A stretch of 64,000 nt of DNA from Dactylorhiza incarnata (GCA_033032865.1 JAWHQI010000049.1:2542001-2606000), one strand, 5' to 3'; positions 9,929 through 21,145 are shown, counted from the stretch's first letter. Notes: generated by a model not told the origin, from the sequence alone. Program-made: numbers and translations.

Positions 9929-11634
9929 TGAAAGTGAGGTTAGATCTTAGATTTACTCTAGAGGGGGGTGAATAGAGTATTAAAAACTTTTCACTTAATT
10001 TTATAGCGGATTTAAAATAGCATTATATATATGTGTATTGCAGAGTGATTTATAAAAACTAAATAAAGAAAACAAATCAGCACAGCACAGCACACAGAAA
10101 AGCACACACAGAGGACATAAGGATTTTTATAGTAGTTCCTCAATAAACCTGGGTACGTCTACTCTTCTACCACACTTGGTAGGATCCACTAGGTTTTTGA
10201 TCAGGTGCCCTATCACCAAGGGGTTTTTGATCAGGTGTCCACACACCAAGTGAGCTTTTGATCAGGTGCTCTAACCAAACCATAGGTTTTTGTTCAGGTG
10301 CCCTGCCACCAATGGGTTAACATTTCAAGGGAGTTATAACCCTGTACAAGATGAGGTAAAGAAGGGTTATGAAGTTCTTCTCTGCCAATATTCTGAGAGA
10401 AGACTCTAGTGGATTGTTGATGTAGAAAAACTCCTTTGTCTGATATGAAATGTTAGACAGTATATGGCTGGAAGCTTTCTCTTGAATAAATTGATCTTCC
10501 TGTAGCTGATGAATCTAGAAGATTTAGTTCTTCAGATTGTTGTTGCTCTTGAAGATCTGATCTAGCAGCTGATGAATGAGAGAGTAGAGTTGATGTTGTT
10601 CTCAGAGAATGAGTTCTGCTATTGAGGAAGAAGATCTGTAAAACTGTTGTTCTTCTTTTTCTTCCTAACTTTTCTGAAGAATCGTGTTCTTCTCTGTCGG
10701 CTATTCTGCTATTCTATAATGTTGTACTGTAATAATCTGTGATATGTTGTATATTATATTCTGTATTAATCCTGTATATCTTCTTCCTTTGTCTCTTTGA
10801 TATATCTGATTTGAAATCAAATCAACAGAATAAGGAATAAAATAATCTGCATTTAATATTTCCTTGGAACTACAAGCAAGACTTTAATTCCTTTTCTTTT
10901 TTAATTAATGATATCCTTTTCCGCCAAACGGCTATAACCTCGGGAAGAGAATGGAAAGGAATATAATAAGTAAGGCAGAAATCTTGTCTTATCTGGAATA
11001 ATAGATCCGTTGCTGAAAGATCTGAGTTTAGAGAATAGAATAATATAATCTATCTGAAGTTCTGAACTGAAATAACAAATTTCGTCGAGCGCAGAGCTGA
11101 GTTTGTCAAACTGAAGAGAATAATATAACTTATCTGAAATAAATCTGTTGTAGAGAAATTTTCGTCGATCTCAACAAATTTCATCAATCTCAAGATTTTC
11201 GTCGAACACAATGTTGAGTTTGTCAACCTCAAATGAATCTGGCTAGAAGAATTAAATTAGTTAAGCTGAGAAGCTATTTCGTCGATCTGAACATCTGATA
11301 CTTATTCTTCGAACGCAGAGCTGAGTTCTTCGAACATAAGGATTCGTCGACCGCTGAACTGAGCAAATTTATCGACCGATGAGACTGAATAATTTCGTCA
11401 ACCGCTGAGCCGCTGAGACGCTGAGATGCTGAGATTGAAGATCGTCGACCGCTGAGAGTAAGTCGTTCATTGAACGTAGAGTGTAAGTCATTCGTCGAAC
11501 GTAGAGAGCAAGCCGTTTATCGAACGCAGTGTGGAGTTCGTCGAACGTAGAACCTAAATATATTCTTGAGTACTAACAGCCTAAAACCTTGACCCATTGA
11601 CTATACATTGGGGTCAACTTTATCCTAACCAACA
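9929..11634 (-). repeat. 5' LTR of B' (1,706 bp)
   Basis: The plus strand starts TGAAAGTGAGG after the primer site and ends CCAACA. Near its start is CTCTAGAGGGGGGTGAATAGAG, shared in form with the LTR of B. At 10140-10330 are four degenerate units of TTTTGATCAGGTGCCC, comparable to the TTTTGATAAGGAGACTC units of B. U3 (right part) carries the TTCGTCGA cluster. At 1.7 kb it is about 400 bp longer than the LTR of B. Confidence 0.75.
11073..11548. promoter_or_regulatory. TTCGTCGA cluster in U3 of B' LTR
   Basis: More than a dozen degenerate words of the type TTCGTCGA and CGTCGAACGCAGAGCTGAG. They are joined at 11398-11450 by CGCTGAGACGCTGAGATGCTGAG. The word CCGCTGAGACGAAA is the complement of the 14-bp repeat in the 5' LTR of C1. 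Confidence 0.7.
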
Positions 11635-12488
11635 GATAGTGATCCTAGCCCAAATCAGAAATATGATTGTTCCAACATTGTATACTTAAAATATCTAACA
11701 TGCATCCTAACATAAAAACCTTCCCAGAGAGCAATGCATCAATAGAGCAAAGGCAGTAGTAGCAGGTGCAACAAGTAAACAATCTATATAAAGAAACAAC
11801 AATGGACGTCAACAATCTAACATGAACCCATAGAGATGTCAAAGTACATCAAAAATAGACCAAATAGTCAAAGGAAGTCACAGCTGACTAATCCTCACCA
11901 AGGAGGAGAAAAGAAAAACACTATCCGAAATCTGGAAGGGCAGCACGATCAACCTGCATAGCTACCGGTCCGAACCTGAGGCATTCAACAGAAAGAATGC
12001 CTCAGCAACAAGGCGTAAAAATGCGGCTCAAAATAATAAGATCACTAAGATCAAAAGATAAGGAGTTTACCAACTCATGAAATGAAACTGTATATCAATA
12101 GCATATAAGACCATATTAACCATAATAAAGGTTAGCAAGTTTGGATAAATAATCAGTAAAAGTCGTGCACCAAGTGCGACAATGATTTATAGAAATGGTC
12201 ATAGAAATAGCCATTGTGCGGGCCAAATGAATCCATGAGCAAAATAGTGAATCAGTAACACCGGACAAAAATAGGCACTGAGGGGGAGGCCACAATCTTC
12301 CACTCACCAATAGTTCAAAACATCGATGGGAACCATGATTACAACAAAATAGGCACTGGGGAGGAGACCTCAATAATCTCTCTCACAAACAGTCCAAAAC
12401 CCGCTCATCACCCCATCACTTAACACCACACGCAGCATAACTTCATTAAACCATGATAAAAGGAGGAAAATACTCCCCCTATCTTAAT
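11635..12488. other. Unassigned spacer between B' and C0
   Basis: About 850 bp that I cannot assign to any element. No convincing frame, LTR end or retroelement motif is visible. It contains a perfect 11-bp hairpin (11976-12005) and two imperfect direct repeats beginning AAAATAGGCACTG at about 12267 and 12348, roughly 80 bp apart. The last 20 bases (ACTCCCCCTATCTTAATGCT) match the polypurine-tract region of family C, for example 54333-54352. Confidence 0.5.
11976..12005. other. Perfect 11-bp hairpin
   Basis: CTGAGGCATTC (11976-11986) and GAATGCCTCAG (11995-12005) are separated by 8 bases (AACAGAAA). It lies in unassigned sequence. There is no U tract after it, and a plant nuclear terminator is not expected. 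Confidence 0.6.
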
Positions 12489-12940
12489 GCTTTGAGTGGG
12501 AGATGAACTTTTCGCAGAGTAGCAGCTCTGGAATTTTGGCACAAGTAATTTCTCTGGAAGCTCTAATCAAAACGAGAGATAAGCCATCAATTTATAGAAC
12601 TTGGAGATAGCGCTTGCAGTAGCTCCTAGTGCCTGCGGTAGCGTTCGTGTGGAGAGGCTACAAAATCATTGCAGTGTGGCATTGTGAGCACGAACTTGAG
12701 CTAGCGCTAGGCGATAGCGCTAGTGCTGGCAGTAGTGCTAGTGCTGGCGGTAGCGCTAGCGCCAGGCGGTATCCCTTGCTCTGCGGTAGCTCTCCTTCAA
12801 AGAGTTGATTTCAGCTGCTTTGTACCTATGGAGTATAGCACCTATAGTTCCTGCACATTATACACACACGACAAGCAAGATCAAATACAATATGAGATTT
12901 GTTATTCTCAAACAAAGGGATGTGACACACATGTCCAACA
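12489..12940 (-). repeat. Truncated 3' LTR of C0
   Basis: From TTTGAGTGGGAGATGAAC to the terminal GTCCAACA this matches the U3 half of the family C LTRs (for example 53657-54214). The remaining roughly 650 bp of R/U5 are missing on the left. The join occurs at TTAATGC/TTTGAG, where two bases of overlap suggest end joining. The U3 array here is of the CTAGTGCTGGCGGTAG/AGCGCTAGCGC type (12610-12793) and has no TTCGACGAA words. Confidence 0.8.
12590..12596 (-). promoter_or_regulatory. TATA box of C0 LTR
   Basis: ATTTATA here is TATAAAT on the minus strand, at the place equivalent to 52315 in C1. Confidence 0.55.
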
Positions 12941-14682
12941 ATCTCCCCCTTTTGATAATAACATTTCCTCTTAGCAAGAAATCAACAAAGGTGTGTATAG
13001 TATATGATAAGCGAGATAAAAGTGAAACTATAGTATTTGATAGGCATGAGAATGTGCATACTCCCCTATCTTAATGCTCCCCTACATAAATGCAATTTAT
13101 GTTTAACTACTCCCCCTAAATGATAAATTACATGAATTAATCTCCCCTTAATCTTCTAGATTTCTCCTCTAGATTTCTTCAATTAATCTCCCCTTTTTGG
13201 TATTATCAAAAGAATATGGGGTAAGGGAAGAAAGGAGGCATTCCGTATAAATTATAAATCATGATCGAGCTTTTGTAATATATGAAATGATAAAGAGTTT
13301 AAGCATAGTATATATAAGAGATTTCAAAATAAAAAAATAAGAGTTGTAAGAAAGCGGAAGATTATAAGAAACATCTTTTTGTAAGCATGAAAAGGATAAG
13401 TATAAATATGAGTTTAAGTTCAAAATGAAAAGATGTTTTAACCTTTTTGAAATCTCAAAGTTTTTCATAAAGATACCATGCATGAAATGAACATATCAAA
13501 AAGAGATTATACTACATTGTTACTTAATTTCAAGTTTAAGAAATACCAAACATTGTAGAGATCATGCTAGGTTATCTAGTGCATTTCTTATATAAAGATT
13601 AGTATAGATAAAGCATTAGAATCCAATACTCATGAGAAGAAGTGTTATGAAAGATAATGAAGTGCACATAAGTGTATTTTGAGCAATGTTAACAAATGAT
13701 TTAAATCTCAAAATACAAGACATATGTAGAGTAAAGTGCACAATAAAACACAAGTCAATTAACTTTCACACACATTAATGCACATAATTTTTAGAAAAAG
13801 TGGTGTCCTTACCAAGGTTTGCACAAGACACTTTACTATTCTTTCCAAGTAGTACTTGGTGAGTTATATTTGTCAATATTATTTTTTATTCACCTTTGTG
13901 AGACAACATTCTCCGAATACACTTGTTTCGGAAACCCAACAAAAAATTTTAAACGCAACCACTTCTCTTAATTTTTAAGTGCAATTCAAATGTAGTGTAG
14001 ATAATAAACTTATGCAAGTTTTAATTCATTGTACAATTACAATACACAAGCAAGCATCTTTTAGATTTAAACACACAAGTTGATTACCAAAATAAGTGAG
14101 TGAAATGTATCATTATCAATCATAAAACATTTATTCATACTTAGAGGCATGCTAAGCTTGGATCTACACATATTTTTCAATACAATTGATGCACTTCATT
14201 AGATATATCAAAGCATGATTAGCAAAATAATGTTCATAGTAATATGAAGAAACAAGTTTTAACATTGTAGATAATTCTAAATAATAGAATACATACATGC
14301 TTGATATTATCAATAAAGATCATACATTTTTTTGTTGTTTTGAAAATTTTTAATGAAAGAAAAACAGAAAACCACAAAAACATATTTTTGTATTTTTGAA
14401 TTTTGAAGTTTTGTAGTTAATTTTTCATAATATAAATAAAACAAAATAACAAAAGTCAGAAACACAAAAACTAAGTAGTGCATATGAACTAACATATTCT
14501 TATAGATTTTTAGAAATTTTAAAAAACAGAAAAAATGAACACCCACGCTAGCGCCAGCATTAGTGCTAGCGCAGAAAACAGTAAGTGATTTTTTGAGAAT
14601 TTTAAATTTTCACTTTTTGATATTGATTAAGAGTCCTTAGAGTAGACTTATATAGAAATTTTGTAATTTATGGAGATGTCTT
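12941..14682 (-). mobile_element. 3' non-coding region of C0, left of the C1 insertion
   Basis: It starts with the polypurine tract ATCTCCCCCTTTTGAT (minus strand) and further tracts to about 13200. It runs through AT-rich sequence matching 54215-56180 of C2, and stops where C1 inserted. The stem-loop found in C1 and C2 is here reduced to CCAAG-TAGTA-CTTGG (13845-13859), the inner part deleted. A C-type palindrome (GCTAGCGCCAGCATTAGTGC and onward) lies at 14544-14573. The element resumes at 62594. Confidence 0.8.
14678..14682. other. Target site duplication of C1, left
   Basis: GTCTT precedes the TGTTGG of C1 and is repeated at 62589-62593 after its CCAACA. The flanks joined across C1 match the uninterrupted sequence in C2 (GATGTCTTGATTGCTC near 56174). 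Confidence 0.9.
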
Positions 14683-14874
14683 TGTTGGACATGTGTGTCA
14701 CATCCCTTTGTTTGAGACTAACAAATCCCAAATTGTATTTGATCATGCTTGTCGTGTGTTTATAGTATGCAGGAACTATATGTGCAATACTCCACAGGTA
14801 GAAAGCAGCTGAATTCAAACATCTGGAAGAATGCACTACCGCCAGCGTTAGTGCTAACGCTCTGCGGTAGATCA

Positions 14875-14944
14875 TTTCGTCTCAGCCGTTTCGTCTCAGC
14901 GGTTTCGTCTCAGCGGTTCCATCTCAGCGGTTTCGTCTCAGCAG
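14875..14944 (+). repeat. Five 14-bp tandem repeats in C1 5' LTR
   Basis: Units of TTTCGTCTCAGCGG with small changes (one begins TTCCATC). The 3' LTR of the same element has TTCGACGAA repeats in this place instead (52048-52160). Confidence 0.85.
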
Positions 14945-15092
14945 TTCCTTAGCGCTACCGCCAGCGCTAGCGCTATAGCCAGGCGCTAGCTCAAGTTCGT
15001 GCACAGCGCCACGCCGCTTACGGTTTCACAACCGCTCCACACGAACGCTACCGCAGGCGCTAGGAGCTATCACAGGCATTATATTCAAGTTC

Positions 15093-15099
15093 TATAAAT
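15093..15099 (+). promoter_or_regulatory. TATA box of C1 5' LTR
   Basis: TATAAAT in the context GTTCTATAAATTGATGGG, conserved in every C LTR here. It directly follows the palindrome array. Confidence 0.65.
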
Positions 15100-15221
15100 T
15101 GATGGGCTCTCTCTCATTTTGAGGGAGTGCTGCCAGAGAGATTACTTGTGCCAAATTTCCAGAGCTGCTACTCTGCCAAAAGTTCATCTCCCACTCAAAG
15201 CCAAAGAGGATTTCTGGAGAA

Positions 15222-15226
15222 GGAAG
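15222..15226. other. Target site duplication of the D array, left
   Basis: GGAAG before TGATGAG of LTR D1 is repeated at 34200-34204 after GCGCATCA of LTR D4. Removing D restores the family C LTR order GGAGAAGGAAGCCACCA. Confidence 0.92.
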
Positions 15227-15606
15227 TGATGAGTCTCATTTATATATATATATATTTTTTTTGACTCATTTGGGCTGATATTCTAGTCTTTGCACCACAT
15301 ATTAGGCACGTTTTCAATCATATGTATTATTCCATGCTAGGTGCACTATTAGGCTCATTTCGGTGTGCAATTACATTCCTTGTTGTTGGGGGTAAGCACA
15401 TGGTGCTCCCCTTCCCTTCTTTTATGTTTTTCTGATGCTGGACGTGTATTCCCGGCTGTATTATCTTGTATGCAGGTGACCTGATCGTCCCGTTTTCCCT
15501 AGAAGTAATTTCTGTGCATATCGCACAGTCGTGCATTTCCTTGACGCACGGTTGGTTGCTGTCGTGCGATTGTGTCTGGGCAGAAAATGGAGCGTCGGAG
15601 TTTACT

Positions 15607-15657
15607 CGTGCGTTTTGATGCACGGGCGGATACGCCCGTGCGTGAGTAAAACGCACG
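15607..15657. other. Two-stem hairpin in U3 of LTR D1
   Basis: Outer arms CGTGCGTTTT and AAAACGCACG enclose inner arms built on GCACGGGCG and CGCCCGTGC with a 4-base loop. Copies occur at 21520-21570, 27284-27334 and 33050-33100. Confidence 0.75.
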
Positions 15658-15854
15658 GTCGACCTGTGTCTTTGTGATTTCAGAGCGTCGGAGTTTACCC
15701 GTGCGTTTGAACGCACTGGCGGTATTGGTCGTGCATGAGCAATTCACACGGGCGGTGCAGCTTCTTCTCCAAGCCATATTTTATCCGTTAATATCGCACG
15801 ATCTACGCATGGTCGTACGTTCGACCGTGCGTGACCATTTTTTAGCCTGTTTGC

Positions 15855-15862
15855 TATAAAAA
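15855..15862 (+). promoter_or_regulatory. TATA box of LTR D1
   Basis: TATAAAAA in the context TTTGCTATAAAAAGCAGG, just after the CGTGCG array. Equivalent boxes lie at 21768, 27521 and 33298. Confidence 0.65.
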
Positions 15863-16760
15863 GCAGGAACGAGGCAGTCAACGAGGTGAGCGATTGGAGG
15901 CGGACTGGAGCGATTCAGAGAGCGGGAAATCACTTCCTTCCCGCTGCTCTTGAAGGCGGAAGGCTTCCCCTTCATCTCCACCACCATAGAGGCCATTTCT
16001 GGTGATTTCTACCTCCATCCTTCCATCCGGGAGCACTAGGAAGCTTTCTCCACCATTATCCCAAGCATTCCTCGCCAAGAGATCAGAGAAGTGCTGAAGA
16101 TCGTATGAGCGGTGACAGCCTCCTTCGAGCCAAGGTCACCATCTGAGGGCCGAGTCTGGAGAGAGCCCGACAACCTCTCATTCCGGCCGTGAACCCAAGA
16201 CGTGACTTCTTCTTTGTGGTCCTCTCTAACCTTTGATGCTTGAACTTCTTTGTAGTTGTTTTATGAATGCTTGTTAAGTTAATCTTAATGGTTATTGCTT
16301 GTGTTCATATGCAATGTTGTTGTGATGGCATGAATAACCCTTTTCCTAGTGATTTCTGAGAATCATTGTGTGTGAAGCCACTAGAAATTGCTAGTGGTGA
16401 TGTTTAGAGAAGAGGTGTGTGCGACCCTCAACCGTCATAGTTACATTCCATCCACGCGCCTTCCGAAGCACGGCATCGCGGCCGTTGCATCCATCTCGCC
16501 TTGCGAAGCGGAGTTTTGACCCGCATCTCTCTTTATTCTGCAATAGCATAGGATCCCAAACCAAACCTCCCGTTGTTACTTATTAACCCTTTTAACTGAT
16601 TTCTTGGTTTGAGCAAATCGTACTACCCAACTTGCGGTCCTTTGAGAATGATATTCGGGGAATTCCTCCCTATTTTATTACTTGAGCGACCGGTGCACTG
16701 CCGTCGTATCGCATTTCGTGCCTGCTAATTAGCAGTGCCGAATTTAGCGCATCAAGTTTT

Positions 16761-16778
16761 TGGCGTCGTTGCCGGGGA
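16761..16778 (+). other. Primer binding site, D unit 1
   Basis: TGGCGTCGTTGCCGGGGA, six bases after the LTR. This is the tRNA-Asp type site of Athila elements with one base changed (TGGCGCCG is the common form, from memory). Confidence 0.85.
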
Positions 16779-16876
16779 CTGCAAGCGTGTACGATTTGTT
16801 TTTCTTTGGAGATCCGTTTTAAGGTCTTTTTGTTTTTTTATTACTTTTTTTTCTGTTTTGTGTTGAATTGCGGTGG

Positions 16877-19233
16877 ATGCATAGAAGAGATCCTGGTGAG
16901 TGCGAAGCATTTGACCCTGAAATAAAGCGTACCCTGCTGGCGCGTCTCCGTGTTGCTGCCACCATGGATGTTAATGGAAATCAGGCTAATCCTGGAGTGG
17001 GAAATGCACCGGTCGTGGGTCAGGTGGCTGACGAAAATGAAGTGGTCAGGCCGAGACCTAGGACCATGAGAGACTACACCACTCCTACAGTTGGGAGTGT
17101 GTATCCTGGTTTTGGGCCTAACAACATGAACAATCAGTTTGAAATCAAGCCCACCATCCTGAACATCATCCGTAACAACGCGCAGTTCTCTGGGATGCCC
17201 AGTGAATACCCACATCTTCACTTGGCTGAGTTCGCCGATATTTGCGGTACCTTCCGGTATACTGGAATCACTGAAAAAACAGTCAAGTTGAGACTGTTTC
17301 CATTCTCATTGCATGATAAAGCCAAGGTGTGGCTCCATTCTATCCCTCCAGGAACTGCTGCAATGTGGGATGTGCTCGCATCCAAGTTTCTCACCAAATT
17401 CCACCCGGTGGACAAGATTGTGAGCCTTCGGCATGAAATCGCCACCTTCCTGCAAGCTGAGCAGGAGACCCTCGCAGAATCTTGGGAGCGTCTTTCTGAC
17501 CTCCTGCGCAAATGCCCAAATCACGAGCTCCAGCCGTGGAACATTGTGGAGACCTTCTACTTCGCCATCGAGCCCAACCATCGGGCGATGATTGACGCTG
17601 CTGCAGGAGGAACCTTGATGAACCACACGCATGAGGAAGCTCTTAGAATTCTGCAGGACACCGCATCCCACAGCACTTTCTGGACAGCGGGGAGAAATGC
17701 GCCTAGAAGCACTCGGGGATTATTCGTGGTGGATTCACTACCTCCCGTTGCTGCGCCTGCGTCTAACATTACATGTGAAGGATGTGGAGGCGGTGGTCAC
17801 CACTCATACGAGTGTCCAGGTAACGTGCCATCAGGTGAGTTCTCTCAACTTTGTTTAAATGAATCTGTGAATTTCATAGGAAATCAAGCTAGGGGGGCAC
17901 CCTACGGAAATGCTTATAATCCGGGTGTGAGAAATCACCCCAATTTTTCAAGGAACCAAAATGCTGCAGGCCAACGATGGCAATCGGGCCAGCATCAAAA
18001 TGATGCTCAAGCATCCGAAAGTCAACCGAGGTCGCCTCAGCCGGGTTTTAATCAAGGTGCCCCGGTCCCTAAGAAAAGTAATTTGGAAGAGTTGATGGAG
18101 AGGTTTATGGAAGTCGCCAACGCTAATATGGTGAACCAAACCGCATCCATGCGTAACTTGGAGACGCAAGTAGGCCAACTGGCTCAAGTGCTAACCGAGC
18201 GTGCGCAGGGGACCCTTCCCAGTAATACAGAAAAAAATACAATCAACCAAGGGAAGAGTCTCTCCGACGTGGGAGTAGGTGAACTAAGTGAGTTGGTAGT
18301 TGCTTGCTTCATTAACAATATTGAAACGGCAGCCCTATGTGATTCCGGTTCATCTCGCAACATCCTCGCCTTGCAGGATGTTGCTAAACTGCAACTTAAT
18401 ATGGATACGGATGAACGGAAGTAACTAGTGCTTGCTAATGGGACCGTAGTTAAGGCTGAGGGAGAAGTCAGGAATGTGGATGTTACAATTGAAGGGACGG
18501 TAGTATTTGCCGACTTCCAAGTCTTGCGACCAAGTCTGAATCAATTCATTCCCATCTTGGGAGTACCGTTCTTAAAAGAGAGCGGTGCCACCTTAGATTT
18601 TTCTAAGGGTGTGTTGTCTTACCCTGTAAGGTGACGCCCTCAACTTGTCCCAAGATTGTATCTGAAGCGGTAATCCACTCCCCCCTTGTTTTTATTGATA
18701 AACCATCTAGTGATGCAGAAGCCGAGAAAAGAACAGAATTGCCAGAAGGAGCAAAGAATGAAGAGAAGTTGCAAGTTGTGACGGAAGAGGGAAAGGAGGC
18801 AAGAGGCAGCACTGAAACCAGAATATTGAATGACAAGGGAGATGGTGGAACAAAGCATCTTATAAAAATTTGCCCGAATCAAAGTAATAAATGTGAACAT
18901 TTTAAGCAGGTCCATTGAGCTGATCTGGTTGCCACAGCGGCTATGGAAGTGAAGCCGCCCACCACAAAGGCAGGAAATTATGCCAGTTATCAACGTTGGC
19001 GCTCCCCAACTGTGGAGAAGCTGAGGAAAGAAAAATTGTTGCGTGAATCATGCTCTGCTGCCCTCCGGCGCGGGAAGGAAGAGGCTAGGGGCAAGGTGGA
19101 GACATCCTCCTTGGGCCCTAAAGCCTTCACCTCTTTCCCATCTCGCGCAGCGGGGGAGAACCACCACAAGTCAGCATACAGCTCATGCGTGATGGGGTCT
19201 CGGGGTTGTGATTGTGATGTTTCTTCCTTCTGA
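16877..19233 (+). pseudogene. gag: gag-protease of D unit 1, broken
   Basis: Same protein as in units 2 and 3: Athila-type gag (LFPFSLHDKAKVWLHS, FLTKFHPVDK), a CCHC knuckle (CEGCGGGGHHSYEC) and a retropepsin-like domain with DSGSS. The start is placed at the ATG shared with the other units. An ATG nine bases upstream is also in frame. TAA at 18422-18424 replaces a serine codon seen in the other units. One G is missing near 18606-18611, which shifts the frame, and TGA at 18916-18918 replaces a tryptophan codon. The normal stop after AYS has become TCA, so the last frame runs on to 19233. The catalytic Asp is kept, but it lies just before the first stop. This unit is the most diverged of the three. 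Confidence 0.85.
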
Positions 19234-21145
19234 TTTTTGTGCTCTATTTTGTCACTTCGATGTGTTGGTCGTTTTTATTTAGTTTGGAACAATATCTTTC
19301 TGCTCTTTGAATAATGCTTAATACAGGTATTTGGTCCACCTTTGGTCCACCTTAAAGGACGTTAAACAAAAGGGCTTCTTGGGAGACAACCCATGGAGAA
19401 CCACCCGGTTCCGTCTAGTTTTTTTAATTCCATTTGTGCACTGTTATTTCTGTTTTGCTAAAATTGCAGGAGGATGCTCTCTTGTGGACGATGATGTAGG
19501 GGAAATATTTCTAGAAAAAATGGGATTACCGCACTTATGGCATGCTCTTTTATGAGCGTAGGTCAACTCTACCCTCTCTTACTTATGTTTGAATTGATTA
19601 TTCAAGTTAGTTTTAATCAAGTCTGGGGGAGAGAGCGAGCTTTGCACATGCACACACTTTGCATGACATGCTAGAATGTGATGAGTTAGGATTTATATTT
19701 TGTTGTGCATATTGCATACACTTGCACCTAATTCACGCGCACTTGATCACGCGTGCTTTTTGGGTATCGCTGGGAGGTTTTCCCACTCTTAAGAATTGAA
19801 TTGTTAGCATGTGAGTGATGAGTAGAGAAAAATGTTGACTCGAGTAGTGCTCTAGTCAAGTGCTTCCGTCACGCCTAGAAATTCAATTAGAGTAGAATGA
19901 AATTCAGAATTATAATTTAGTTATTTCTTTTATAGTAGATGAAATTTATTTTACTTTAGTGGTGAATCCGATGAATCCAACGATAGCATAAGGTCGAGTG
20001 TAGCAGACTAGTAGTAGCTTATTACTAGGGTCGGAAGGAAGGACAACCTTTCTCGGTGGCTAGAACTTGCACTAGGCGACTCTCGACACGATTGTGTTGA
20101 AGTACTCGTCATAAAATGTGATATAGGCCATTTCTTGATCCGGTTGAGCTTTGGAAATCCTTACCTACGTAATCACCGTTGCAAGCCCACTTGAGCCTAC
20201 CTTTCCTCCTTGTTTAGCTCCATTACGGCCGAACCTATTTGCGCACCAACCTTTGAGCTGAAAGAAATTTCTTTTTCGATCACATTTGGTGTCATCCTTG
20301 TTGTGTATGGCAGTTTTGAATTAGCTAAAGGAGCCGTTTTATAATTTAACCAAAGCCATACGGCCGAACCTATTTGCGCACCAACCTTTGAGCTGAAAGA
20401 AATTTCTTTTTCGATCACATTTGGTGTCATCCTTGTTGTGTATGGCAGTTTTGAATTAGCTAAAGGAGCCGTTTTATTGTGCTTTCAAATGTCATTTTGT
20501 CAATGAGAGAAAAGAAAAGAAAAGAAAGAAAAAAAAAAGTTGTGTAAAAATAATTTTCTCTCGGCAATCTCTATTTATATCTGGCTCAGCACGCATCTAG
20601 TGTTCAGTTGAAGTCTGGGGGTGTCGGGTAATTACTAAAAATATTGTATTGGTGATTGTTATTATCTTGAGTGCTCAGGTTGTGTTAAGTGCGATTCCCA
20701 TCGTCCTTCTACTTACCTAGCCTATACTCAACCTAAGCCCAATAATTACCTATCAGTCCTATTGATTTTAGACACGAGTCATCTCATGCAGTAGAGAGAG
20801 TGCGGACGTGCAAGCCTATGGACACCGACTTTGATGGATTTCTTAGGAGTTTGTCCCTAGCTTCGATTCGAGTAATACTTTACTCAATAGTCACACTATT
20901 TTCCCTTTTGCGCGACGAAAAGATTCACCAGTATTCACCATCCAAGTAAATTAAATTTCAATTTACTGTTTTAGAAATAATTAGATACAATCTTGAGTTT
21001 GATTCTGTTCTAATGCATTTCTATGCGCGAGAGCATGCGACTTCGCATTTTTCTCTATCGCTCAAACTCATGCTAACATTCAATTGTTCCGACAGGAGAG
21101 CTGAGTAGTTTGCCCGAGACGTGCAAATGGTTAAGTATGGGGGTG
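19234..21145 (+). other. 3' non-coding region of D unit 1
   Basis: No coding content seen. It contains the Athila-type block GGACGTTAAACAAAAG...GGGAGACAACCCA (19357-19393), purine tracts AAGTCTGGGGG at 19619 and 20611 and the primer tract TTAAGTATGGGGGTG (21131-21145). Unit 1 alone has a roughly 135-bp direct duplication (20226-20360 and 20361-20476) starting CGGCCGAACC. It also has an 11-bp doubling TTTGGTCCACC near 19330-19352. A GAAAA-rich low-complexity run lies at 20505-20540. Confidence 0.75.
20226..20476 (+). repeat. 135-bp tandem duplication in D unit 1
   Basis: Two copies starting CGGCCGAACCTATTTGCGC, period 135, nearly identical. Units 2 and 3 have a single copy (near 26141 and 31900). 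Confidence 0.9.

Larger units (their letters stand above)
7032..11634 (-). mobile_element. Element B', internally deleted copia, 3' LTR missing
   Basis: Read on the minus strand, this is LTR (11634-9929), primer site, broken gag, a trace of integrase and a multiple polypurine tract region ending at 7032. The gag and the LTR layout resemble element B at 37135-47404. Most of pol is absent, leaving an interior of only about 2.9 kb. The expected 3' LTR is not present, and element A ends exactly at its boundary. Confidence 0.75.
14683..15226 (+). repeat. 5' LTR of C1, first part
   Basis: It begins TGTTGGACATGTGTGTCAC as in the other C LTRs and runs to GGAGAAGGAAG, where the D array inserted. It contains the AGCGCTAGCGCT-type palindrome array (14836-15070), five 14-bp tandem repeats and the TATA box. 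It continues at 34205. Confidence 0.9.
15227..16754 (+). repeat. LTR D1 (1,528 bp)
   Basis: From TGATGAGTCTC to GCGCATCA. U3 contains a CGTGCG/CGCACG array (15500-15835), a hairpin (15607-15657) and a TATA box TATAAAAA at 15855. A 14-bp palindrome CTGCTAATTAGCAG lies at 16722-16735 near the end. Downstream of the TATA box its marker bases match LTR D4, not D2 or D3. Confidence 0.92.

Noticed and set aside
11976..12005. Hairpin as a transcription terminator or microRNA precursor
   Set aside because: Stem of 11 bp is too short for a plant microRNA precursor, and no T run or gene precedes it.
15327..15777. Minus-strand open frames of 90-140 codons in the D LTRs, present in all four copies
   Set aside because: They are translations of the CGTGCG/CGCACG array and are repeated only because the LTR is repeated. 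D3 breaks them. No known domain.
19234..21145. Possible pol or env-like gene in D interiors
   Set aside because: I looked for YVDD/YIDD, integrase and RNase H motifs and for a long frame with membrane segments in all three units and found none.
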